Assembly: GCA_028564705.1 (NCBI GenBank)
Contig: JAPXFQ010000355.1
Span: forward strand, 277,061 to 341,060
Direction of reading: 5' to 3'
DNA: 64,000 bases
Source: Apricaphanius iberus
Taxonomy: Eukaryota; Chordata; Actinopteri; Cyprinodontiformes; Aphaniidae
Each line of letters starts with the position of its first letter. Position 1 is the first letter of the stretch. Below, one piece after another: positions 56,077 through 64,000 of this stretch. The notes under the pieces are model-generated. The model was not told the DNA's origin. It made no database searches and worked only from the letters and a program-made list of their open reading frames with translations. A program made the position numbers and the translations under genes.

Positions 56077-57464
56077 GGAGCTATACGTTTTTTATACTTA
56101 AGTATACCTAATAAAATATACTTAAGGCATACTACTTTTTGGTTAGGGGGCCTCCTGCCATTATTAGACATTCCTCTGCTCAAACATAGTGGATTCAAAT
56201 TGTCCAACTACCTCTTCAGCACGTCATAAAGCTCTGCTCATTAACCATTATTTTATTCAGGTGTGTTGAATCAGGAAAATAACTAAAACATGCAAGACAT
56301 CAACCCTTGAGAACTAACTTTGGACACAGATGACTTAGACCAATTGGGTGCTGGTCCAGCCTGATTGGAAACCGTGTTCAGTGAAATCCTGAATTTAGAA
56401 TTTTCTAAAATTTTCCTGCAGCAAACTGCAAATTGTGAACAAAATGTTTCTTTCCCTCACCTTAATGAGTCTCACACTTGAAGATAAATTGGTAGAATGC
56501 TCAAACTGTTCTGCCAAGCTAGTTTTTTTCTACTTCTACCCTTTTAAGGATCATTTGGACTCAAGGCTACAATGATGCACAAACACACTCCCACAAACAC
56601 ACAATCGACCCAGTTTGCTGCCAGGACAGTGTGAGCTGAATCACTGAAGCACAGCCACCGTCACATAGTTGGAGGAAAAGCTTTTATCCCAAAAAAAAGA
56701 TCAACTCTCCAAGAGCAATCAGCGACAACAACAAATAAAGCCTCGTTTGACTTCCCGTTCCTCAGCTCTCCATTTTGGCCATTAAGGCTTCCACAGGGAC
56801 TGGAGCGGGAGAATATGAGTACAAATTAACTTCCTGTTGCAAGGAAGCATGCACACACCAACCCTAATTGCATTCTTAAACAGAGGAGCAAACACACACT
56901 CATACACGGGCATGAGCTAGGAGCACACTGGGAGAGTGTGGTTTTGATGGCTAGATATTAAAAATGCATCAGAAGCGAATTAGCGTGAAAGAGGTGGAGG
57001 AATAAGAGAGGAAGACAAGGGACGGAAAACAGAGAGAAGCTGATGAAAAGAGAAAACTACAGAAGCGATAAAAGAGAAGAAAAAAATTGTTGGAAAGGGT
57101 GAAAACCAGCTGGGGAATAAAAATCACAGCCGAGATCCAGAATAACGCATTAAAATCAGTTATTAGTACAAGATTAAAGGCTGGATATGGAACATGGCGA
57201 TGGCAGCGACATCTAGTGTGTCTAGGTTGTAGTTGCAAAAATAGGAAAATCATTCCAGCTGTTGGGTTTGCCGCCAATATGCCCAGTTACCAGCCGGAAT
57301 TGGTCTATTGAGGGATGCATTTTAGAGGAGGAACCCGTTAAAGTTCTGACGGCCCTAAACAGCGCCCAGTCACTTCCACGTTTAAATCCACCGATATTCT
57401 GTCTTCTAACTACTCTGAACTTATAATCATGTTTTATATCATTGGAAGCTAAGGGTGATTATAA
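56077..57464. other. unassigned, with a short common fish repeat at ~56,255-56,345
   Basis: 'attcaggtgtgttgaatcag', then 'aaaacatgcaagac' and 'cccttgagaactaac', resembles a widespread fish interspersed repeat of unclear class. Nothing else is recognised. Confidence 0.35.
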
Positions 57465-57929
57465 TAGCGATGCACCGAAACGATGCTGGTATCTGGTACC
57501 GGCGGCCGATACCGTTCTTACATACTGTATTGGTTAAAGTTGAACCAATACTTAAGATATGGAAACTGCAATAATTTCACAAAAACGGTTTATTTTTCCC
57601 TTGAAATTTTACTTTTATTGATGTTTTTTTCTATTTCACCATCATTTGTTGTAACAAGCAGAGAAGAAAATGAAACATGTCTTCCACTTTATTGCATTTT
57701 TGTGTGCGGTAGAAATATCGGAATTGGTACTCGGGATCGGCAAGTACTCAGATCCAAGTATTGGTATAGTATCGGTTTTAAAAAAGGGGTTTCATTGCAT
57801 CCCTTGTGCCTTTTCCTCACGGCACACAGTTTATGTAATTCAGTGCTGTTTGGATCGGCATCGGATGGGCAGATTATGAACCTCAGATATCTTTATCGGA
57901 ATTGAAAAAAGTGGATCGGTTCATCCCTG
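57465..57929. mobile_element. 465-bp non-autonomous hAT-like element
   Basis: Left end tagcgatgcaccgaaacgat; right end ggatcggttcatccctg (reverse complement cagggatgaaccgatcc). The interior contains 'atcggcatcgga', 'tactcgggatcggcaagtac' and similar 'ggtaccgg/tatcgg' words typical of this common fish family. The 140-codon frame at 57483-57905 lies inside and is not a gene. Confidence 0.6.
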
Positions 57930-59689
57930 AATTCTAATACTATATACCAATTATGGATCCAATTATAACTAGACACAGCGGGCGCTTTTGCCAACAAAGA
58001 GACACTCACCTCCCCACACAACTCCAAGGAAATAAAATGTGAACCAGTCCATTCATAGTCCAATAAACGTGACGATAACAACCCATCTCGAACAAAAACT
58101 GTGTTTTTACGTCCGTATGGGTCCGATTAAAGTCCTCCAATCACGTAGTTTGTCCACGACAATAATAAAGCCCATAAAAAAGTAAATAAACAGCTAAAAT
58201 AAATCTCTTAAAGAGCTCTGACAGTTGTAGTCTCCAACCTTCTGCTTCAAACTGCACGTCACGTTCTCTCATTTGCTAATAAAACCCCCAAAATTTCACT
58301 GTGCATGCCTTAAAAGTATTAGCCTTTGAAAGAAACCTTCCTTGATCCGGTTTACCCCTATCATGTGACCCATCTACGGCCAATATCTGATGGATGGAAA
58401 TACACGTTCGTATATGTCTCTTGTTGTTGCTCAATGTCACTCGAACCAATCACTTCACAGATTTCTGATTATTGACACATTAAATAGCTAATGGAATGCT
58501 GTAGACGCAGATATCTCACACGACGGGTGACTTAAGCATGAAATATGGTATCCAAACAAAGCTAATTATGCATGGTTCAGAAAATGTGTCCTAATACACT
58601 TTATTGTCAAACTAAATCACAGTAAGTTAAAAAGCTTAGTTTGAGAAGATAAAGTAATAATTCTGATGTTTTTTTATTAATCAGTGAATAATAACACATT
58701 AGCTACTTTACACTTTAGCTAGGAGATGACACGTACGACACACTTTTGGCCACTTTCCACTTGTCGTTTGAAAAATATTTGTAGAATATTCATTTTTGGG
58801 GGGGAGTTTACTGTCAAATTCGGTGTGGATAAAGGTAATAACTCAGGTTGAGAACCAAAGTGGGTTTAAGTCACAACTTCTTTCTAAACACACGATCATT
58901 CTTAGAAAATAAATAGGCGGACACAAAATCTGATCTTTTTCCATGTGTTAAAATTAATATGTCTTAGTAATAATAGCACTCAGACATATAATCACAGTTC
59001 ACTGAGAAATTGTACAGTCTTTGCTGTCCAAAAAGACCTCAGCCATGTCTCTACTCAAAATTGTTAAAGAACAGCTTTAATTTTGAATTCAGTACGCGTT
59101 TTTAGAAAATGAAGGACAGCTAACGTTAGCCAAGTTAGCAAGTGAGTTAGCTTACCGATCCAGGAGTAAAGTTGCTGTTTGATGTGTGTTTGAGGCCGTG
59201 GAAATGTTTTGTGTGGGTCCATCTAGTATATGCTTCACATCAAACTGCTCTAGTTTCTGTTTCTTCTGTGGTCACTTCTCTCCTGAGACGGATAATGATA
59301 TCTTTGGGGCTCTGAAGCAGCTGCTTGACTTGCGGACTCCACCATTTTTCCCAGTGCCAGCCGAGCTCCGCCACACATATAGTTGGATCATAGAGACCGT
59401 ATTTGTCAACCTGCAGCCGCTACTGGCTGGTAGATGTAAATAAAACATAATTGTCGCACGTGTCAAAATTGACCATTTATTATATTTTAGTTCAAATATA
59501 ATTTTTTAAGAAGATGTTGTACTTTCATTCTGCACCCTTCTAAACGTCCCACTGAGTTTTTTTGTTTTTTTTTACATAAACCTTTTTATAAAATTGTTCC
59601 ATATTCAGGCTTTAAAAGTTAATCCATCCCCTTATCAATGCATCTCTCTATCCATCATGCATGACTTTCCTCCCCCTAAGGACACTCTC
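57930..59689. other. unassigned sequence
   Basis: No domain-bearing frame. The frame at 59186-59443 (plus, 85 codons, cysteine-rich start) has no recognised motif. Confidence 0.4.
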
Positions 59690-60010
59690 CAGGCTTATCT
59701 TAGTCAAGGCAGTTCAAGGTACTTTACATAATTAGGGTGTAAAATAAAAAAAAGGTAGCAATAGAAGCATAAAACACAACATTAGAAACATGTGACGCAT
59801 TAAAACATATGACTTTCCAGCTATTATTCATTGTCTACTCAAAGGCAGCTCAAAACAGAAGGGTTTTTAGCTTTGATTTAAACCAACTCAGTATTTCAGC
59901 ATCTTTTCAGTAGTCCAGGAGTTTGCTGCAGATAAAGAAACCTTCTTGGGCCATTCGTATTCTCAATACAACGGGATGCAGCTCTGCCCCAGGGTATCCT
60001 CCCAGTAGGA
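59690..60010 (-). mobile_element. possible LINE 3'-end remnant
   Basis: 'caaggcagttcaaggtactt', 'agggtttttagctttgattt' and 'agtagtccaggagtttgctg' resemble, on the minus strand, the end of ORF2 and the 3' UTR of an L2-group LINE (K-T-L-F-like end, then 'aaagtaccttgaactgcc'). The tail and boundaries are unclear. Confidence 0.3.
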
Positions 60011-60282
60011 GAACTTCCAAAGATTCCTGAAGCACTTCAACTGACTCCTTTCTATGATGAGAAGCATAGAGTTGTTTCTAAGTTCTCATGACCCTAGCAT
60101 GGGTTTGGCTTTTCCTTTCAGCTCAGATTGGTTTTTCCACCCCAACAAACCAAAGCAGTGCCTTAATCCTTCTATCGAGGTCCCATCTCATCTATGGAGC
60201 TTTTGCTTTATCACTTGTGAATAAAGTATTTGATGACTGACCGGTGATGGCATAGGGTTGCACTTCTATATGTGATGTAGTA

Positions 60283-60370
60283 GGGCTGCACAATTAATCG
60301 GATTTTGATCATGATCACGATTTCGGTGGCCACAATTAAATTAACCTGATCGTGAACGATATTTACATTC
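60283..60370 (+). mobile_element. left end of a hAT-type element (unpaired)
   Basis: 'agggctgcacaattaatcgg', followed by 'atcatgatcacgatttcggt', resembles a known type of fish hAT terminus. A matching right end was not found before the next MITE. Confidence 0.35.
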
Positions 60371-60515
60371 AAAATGCGAACTTCACTGCGTGCCTCTTCA
60401 TCATACACTGCCTCAACCAATAGTCTGCCAACCACCAGGGGGCAAACGCATGGCTAAAGCTTCATTAAGCTGCCCAAATAAAAACCGCGCACATACCACT
60501 CAGCACTGATAATGG

Positions 60516-61062
60516 CTGCACTACGCTTGCGACGTAGCAGGTGAAAAGGAGTATTTGAGAAATGTAGTAGATCCAAATCTCCATTATGGATCTGACTAGT
60601 AAACAGAAAGTTCCTGAAAGTGTACTACTGCCACAGTAAGCAGCCGGTGGATGCTACGCTATCCAACAATGCACCGGACGCCCCGAAATCATAGAAGAAG
60701 AAGGACCTAGCTAAAAATGGCTACAGACGAACTGTCAACCATTGACACCGCCACAGTTTTGGCAGATGAATGTACGTGTAGCGATGCTACTGATTACTGT
60801 TGTTGTTTTTTGACTGATTAAACATTTAAGTTGTTAAGTCATACCAGACAAAATAACGGCTAGAGGATGGCGGGACCACAGGCAAACGTAACGTAAACAT
60901 CCGGATCAACAGAAGTCATATGGGTCAAAGGACATGCAAAATGGTGGAGCAGTATGTCTGATTTCATGCCTATTACGCGATCGTTTGCTATGCAGTAGTA
61001 CATTAACAGGTGGCTAATAGTTGCTACGTAGCACATAGTAAATACTAAGGATTTGGATGCAG
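60516..61062 (-). mobile_element. MITE with 'ctgcatcc' TIRs, copy 2 (longer)
   Basis: Inverted relative to copy 1 at 23838-24222. Shared words include 'atgtagtagatc', 'ctacgctatcc.acaatgca', 'aatc.tagaagaag' and 'aacgtaacgtaaacatccgg'. The left end is 'ctgcactacgc', the right end 'ggatttggatgcag'. This copy has ~180 additional bases (60,710-60,885) missing from copy 1, so copy 1 is a deletion derivative or this one carries an insertion. Confidence 0.65.
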
Positions 61063-61186
61063 GGAATGTCAAAGGCCTTTTCTGTATAAGCTGTAATTGT
61101 TTCCCATAAATTGCACTTTGAGATTGCACTCTGCAATAACATATTTAGCTTGTACTTTTAAATATATACAGATATATGTTTTTATT
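61063..61186. other. flank of hAT element
   Basis: A short unassigned spacer. Under an 8-bp duplication, gtttttat (61178-61185) would be the left target copy. Confidence 0.3.
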
Positions 61187-61263
61187 AGGGCTGTCAGCGT
61201 TAATGCATTAATCGCGATTAGTTAAAAACAATCCATAACGCGTTATTTTTTTTAATCGCATTT
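61187..61263. repeat. hAT left TIR and subterminal repeats
   Basis: agggctgtca is followed by 'gcattaatcgcgattag', 'taacgcgtta' and 'tttaatcgca'. The right side mirrors this with 'aaccgcgattaatcgcag' and 'gcgattaattgcgattaa' (63,927-63,975). Confidence 0.8.
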
Positions 61264-61333
61264 CAGGTAAGCCGTTTTGTCCCTTTGACTAGCCCGTAGT
61301 CAGCCCCTTTGGTTTGTGAAGCGGTAAAAGGTG

Positions 61334-63374
61334 ATGGATACAAAAAGTACGACCGGAGTTTTAAACGGCCTGTTTAACTTTTAAAAAAAATCTGACGGTT
61401 CCGTTGACAGCACTAAGGTACAATGCAGCATTTGTTTCAAGGAGTTCAGCTACCATCGGAGCACGTCAAGTCTAAGTTACCACCTCCAGGCTAAACACCC
61501 CGGGATTTCACCTGACGCTTCCCCGCTGAGCGAGCTGCAGCCCCGCCAAAGAACTATTCCAGAGTGCGGCCGTCACGGCAGACCCTTGGATGAAAAGAAG
61601 TTAACCACAGCAATCGCCAGATGGGTGGCAACTGATTGCAGACCAGTCAACATTGTTGAAGATTCGGGTCTCAGGGATGTAATCAGGTTGGCAAGTTCTG
61701 ACCCGGCTTACATGTTACCGTCGCGGGGAACAATTGTTGCTCGCATAGAGGAGCTTTATGAAGATGAGAAACAATCTAAAATCAATCTACTGCGAAATGC
61801 AAATGCCGTGGCATTAACAGGGGATCATTGGACGTCAGTAAGCAACCAGAATTATCTTGGAGTTACTGCACACCACATAGACGCTGACTGGAAGTTGCAT
61901 TCGTTTGCTTTAACGGTTAAACACTCAGAAGAACGGCACTTTGCAGAAACATGTGCCGAACAATTTTCTGAAGTTGTACAGCAGTGGGAAATTGCGGGGA
62001 AGGTGACAACAATTGGCACCGACAGTGCCCGTAATATGACAGCAGCAGCAAGACTCCTGCCATACCAGCACATGCTGTGCGTTGCGCACAGTTTACAGAG
62101 ATCGATCACAATGTCACTCCGTGACAGTGGTCTTGAGAATGTCTTGGCAAAATGCCGTAAATTAGTTGGACATTTTAAGCATAGTCCAGCAAATGCAGCT
62201 GAATTGCGAGCACAACAAAAGGAGTTGGGCCAGCCACAGGAGCCCCTCGTCCAAGATGTTTCCACCAAGTGGAACTCCACTCTCAGCATGATCACCCGGC
62301 TTTGAGAAACAAGGACGTTGTCAAGGCTACACTTGAACTTCATCAACAAAGAGGCACACCAGCCATGCTGACTAATACAGAACTGGAGAAGATCGAAAAG
62401 CTTGAAACACTACTTGAACCATGCAGGTAAATATTTTGATTTTGTTTTGTTGAAACTTAAAATGACACTTATTTATTATTCTCTCTTTAATCGTTTAGTT
62501 ATTGCTAAAATTAGATGTTGCTGCTTTTGTAGCGTTAAACATTGTATGAATATGAAAAACACTGTAAGATGAAAAGGAAGAAGGCCTACACACATGCTCT
62601 AAAAATTGAGTTTTTCGAATTTTATTTAACTGGAGCTTAACAGTGTGCAGGACTTCATCCTTTTTTCTTTTCTTTTTTAAAATAACTGGTAATTGATTGC
62701 ACTTTATGTTTCTTGGCAGGTATGTGACTGAGCTGAGCTTGGGAGGAGAACAGTTCATATCCTGCTCCGTGGTCCTGCCTGCACTGTGTCATTTGTTCCG
62801 GTTGATGACTGGTTCTGACGATGATCCAGGTTATGTGCTCCGGTTTTAAGCGGCCTTCACGTCTGACCTGTCAAAGCGAAAACAAAGCAGCAATCTCCAG
62901 TGGTTGAAAGTGGCAACAGCGCTTGACCCCAGATTTAAGGATCTGAAATGCCTTCCCAGATCTGAAAGGGAGGAAGTTTGGAAGTTGATTAAAGAGGAGA
63001 GTGCCCAGCAACCTGAGCCTCGTAGAGAACCTGAGCCAGGTCCACCTAAAAAGAAGATGCACTTTCTGTTAGCTGCTGCATCAGATTCAGATGACGAAGA
63101 CCCAGCATCTGACACATCTGTGGATCGGTACAGAGGTGAGCCCTGCATCTCCATCGATGACTGTCCATTGGAATGGTGGTCTGGACACGCAAGGGCCTAC
63201 CCAACCTTGGCACCTCTGGCACAAAAATATCTGGCTACACCTGCAACAACGGTACCGTGTGAAAGACTGTTCTCACTCTCTGGCCACATCTTGCAAAAAA
63301 AGAGAGCCGCACTGTCCACTGCTAATGTCACCAGACTGGTGTGTGTTAGCAATTGGGTTAAAGAAAAGAAATAG
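61334..63374 (+). pseudogene. hAT transposase (ZBED-like), broken
   Basis: The frame starts at ATG 61334, hits TAA at 61382-61384, then stays open to TGA 62303-62305. It contains a BED zinc finger at 61,418-61,504 (CSICFKEF then SLSYHLQAKH), the RNase H-like core with ALTGDHWTS and IGTDSARNM (first two acidic residues) and the CVAHSLQ Cys-x2-His motif. A one-base loss at ~62,300 shifts the frame; coding similarity continues to 62426 in another frame. After an intron (62427-62719) the second exon has a stop at 62847-62849, then WLKVATALDPRFKD and the C-terminal dimerisation block (WWSGHARAYP, VPCERLFSLSG) to TAA at 63374. Two stops plus a frameshift make it inactive. Confidence 0.85.
62427..62719 (+). 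other. intron of the hAT transposase
   Basis: Donor TGCAG|GTAAAT at 62426/62427 and acceptor TTGGCAG|GTATG at 62719/62720. Joining the flanking codons gives a continuous ...EPC-R-YVTEL reading, as in related transposases. Length 293 bp. Confidence 0.75.
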
Positions 63375-64000
63375 GAGAGACAACTTAGAACTCAGACAGT
63401 TCTGAATCTCATGTCCAATGAGTGTAATATTTTTCATTTCATCTTACTGTCATTTGGACTTTTTTCATCCATGTGCAGCACAGGTTAATTACAAAGATAA
63501 CATCCTTCATTTAAAACTAGAAAATGTTACAAATATCCCGCTGTGGCCATCAATGTTTTAGACTGTTCTGTTTGTCATAAGTGAGTTGGAAAGTTCATAC
63601 CAGTGTTGCATATCACTTGATTGCTGTTATTTCCAGCTAAGAATTTTATGATTGTTTTGCTAATGATGTTATTGTTTATTTTTTAAGTATCTTATGAGAG
63701 TGGCCTGATAGATGTAATCTCTAAAAGTAAGCACTGCGTTACTTTATTCCTCCTAATATTTGGAAGTTGGTCTACATTGCACTTTTTTTTAATTAAAAAA
63801 AGGTCAAAAAGGAAATATGTGTTCTTTTGATTCCCAATGAAAACTCTGTTAAAATATACTACATTATGGGCTTACAATTGCCTTGATATGAAAAAAATAA
63901 CAGAATTCTACACGTGTAATTCCAACCGCGATTAATCGCAGTTAACTGTGAAGCTCCTGCGATTAATTGCGATTAAAAAAATTATTCGTTTGACAGCCCT

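Larger units (their letters stand above)
61187..64000 (+). mobile_element. hAT transposon with BED-finger transposase (inactive)
   Basis: The terminal inverted repeats agggctgtca (61187-61196) and tgacagccct (63991-64000) are perfect over 10 bases. Next to them are 'aatcgcgatta/ttaatcgcgatt' subterminal motifs that probably bind transposase. The element is 2.81 kb and encodes a broken transposase on the plus strand. The window ends on the last TIR base, so the right target duplication cannot be seen. Confidence 0.85.

Noticed and set aside
57483..57905. 140-codon plus-strand frame
   Set aside because: It lies within a hAT-like non-autonomous element built of 'tatcgg/taccgg' words; no motif.
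61852..62349. 165-codon minus-strand frame
   Set aside because: It is the antisense shadow of the hAT transposase.

Overview
The window reads as non-coding euchromatic DNA of a ray-finned (teleost) fish. No complete host protein-coding gene is visible. Open frames outside transposons are short, and nearly every recognisable protein is transposon-derived: L2/Maui-type, Rex1-like and L1/Tx1-type LINEs, PIF/Harbinger and hAT DNA transposons, and THAP-domain remnants. This mix, with many small TIR elements, AT-rich introns or intergenic DNA and abundant micro- and minisatellites, is typical of percomorph fish. I cannot name the species.

Layout. 1-2.5 kb: mostly unique sequence, with a possible first exon ending at a GT donor (1-275). 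2.5-4.3 kb: a TIR element split by a 5'-truncated L1 with a 12-bp duplication. 5.1-6.7 kb: two Harbinger MITEs flanked by TTA. 8.2-9.1 kb: a GGAT array. 10.2-11.9 kb: the largest of five blocks of an AGCT/AAATATTT-rich repeat (others near 1.1, 19.7, 32.1 and 32.9 kb). 13-14.3 kb: a fold-back pair and a 499-bp hairpin. 15.9-17.6 kb: a MITE followed by a LINE 3' end. 21.2-25.1 kb: a third Harbinger MITE, two THAP-domain fragments and a probable hAT element with another MITE inside. 27-30.4 kb: four DNA elements in tandem, one carrying an internally deleted Harbinger transposase. 34.9-35.3 kb: an L1 fragment joined to another repeat.

35.9-41.3 kb holds the best-preserved object, a 5,377-bp L2-type LINE on the minus strand. 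It has 12-bp target-site duplications, an ORF1 with a zinc-finger-like cluster, coiled coil and SGNH-esterase motifs, and an uninterrupted endonuclease/reverse-transcriptase ORF2. ORF2 lies in the same frame as ORF1, separated from it by one TGA, and has no AUG ahead of its endonuclease domain. The LINE landed in a 17-bp-arm palindrome.

41.8-42.1 and 47.2-47.5 kb carry a base-for-base 305-bp duplication. The second copy runs into a ~51-bp minisatellite with a 204-bp higher-order repeat, open in more than one frame. 42.8-43.9 kb is a nested pair of DNA elements, and 44.25-44.5 kb is an unassigned exon-like segment. 49.8-50.8 kb is a truncated L2 copy interrupted by a (TA)n(GA)n tract. 53.6-54.6 kb has an LTR-like region followed by a tRNA-Lys-type primer-binding site. 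55.7-56.1 kb is a Rex1-like LINE tail. 57.5-61.1 kb has further MITEs. The window ends exactly on the right terminal repeat of a 2.8-kb hAT element whose BED-finger transposase is broken by two stops and one frameshift but keeps a recognisable intron.

The recognised genes do not form a host pathway. The connections are between transposons: nested insertions, non-autonomous copies of shared families, and one LINE that still looks competent.
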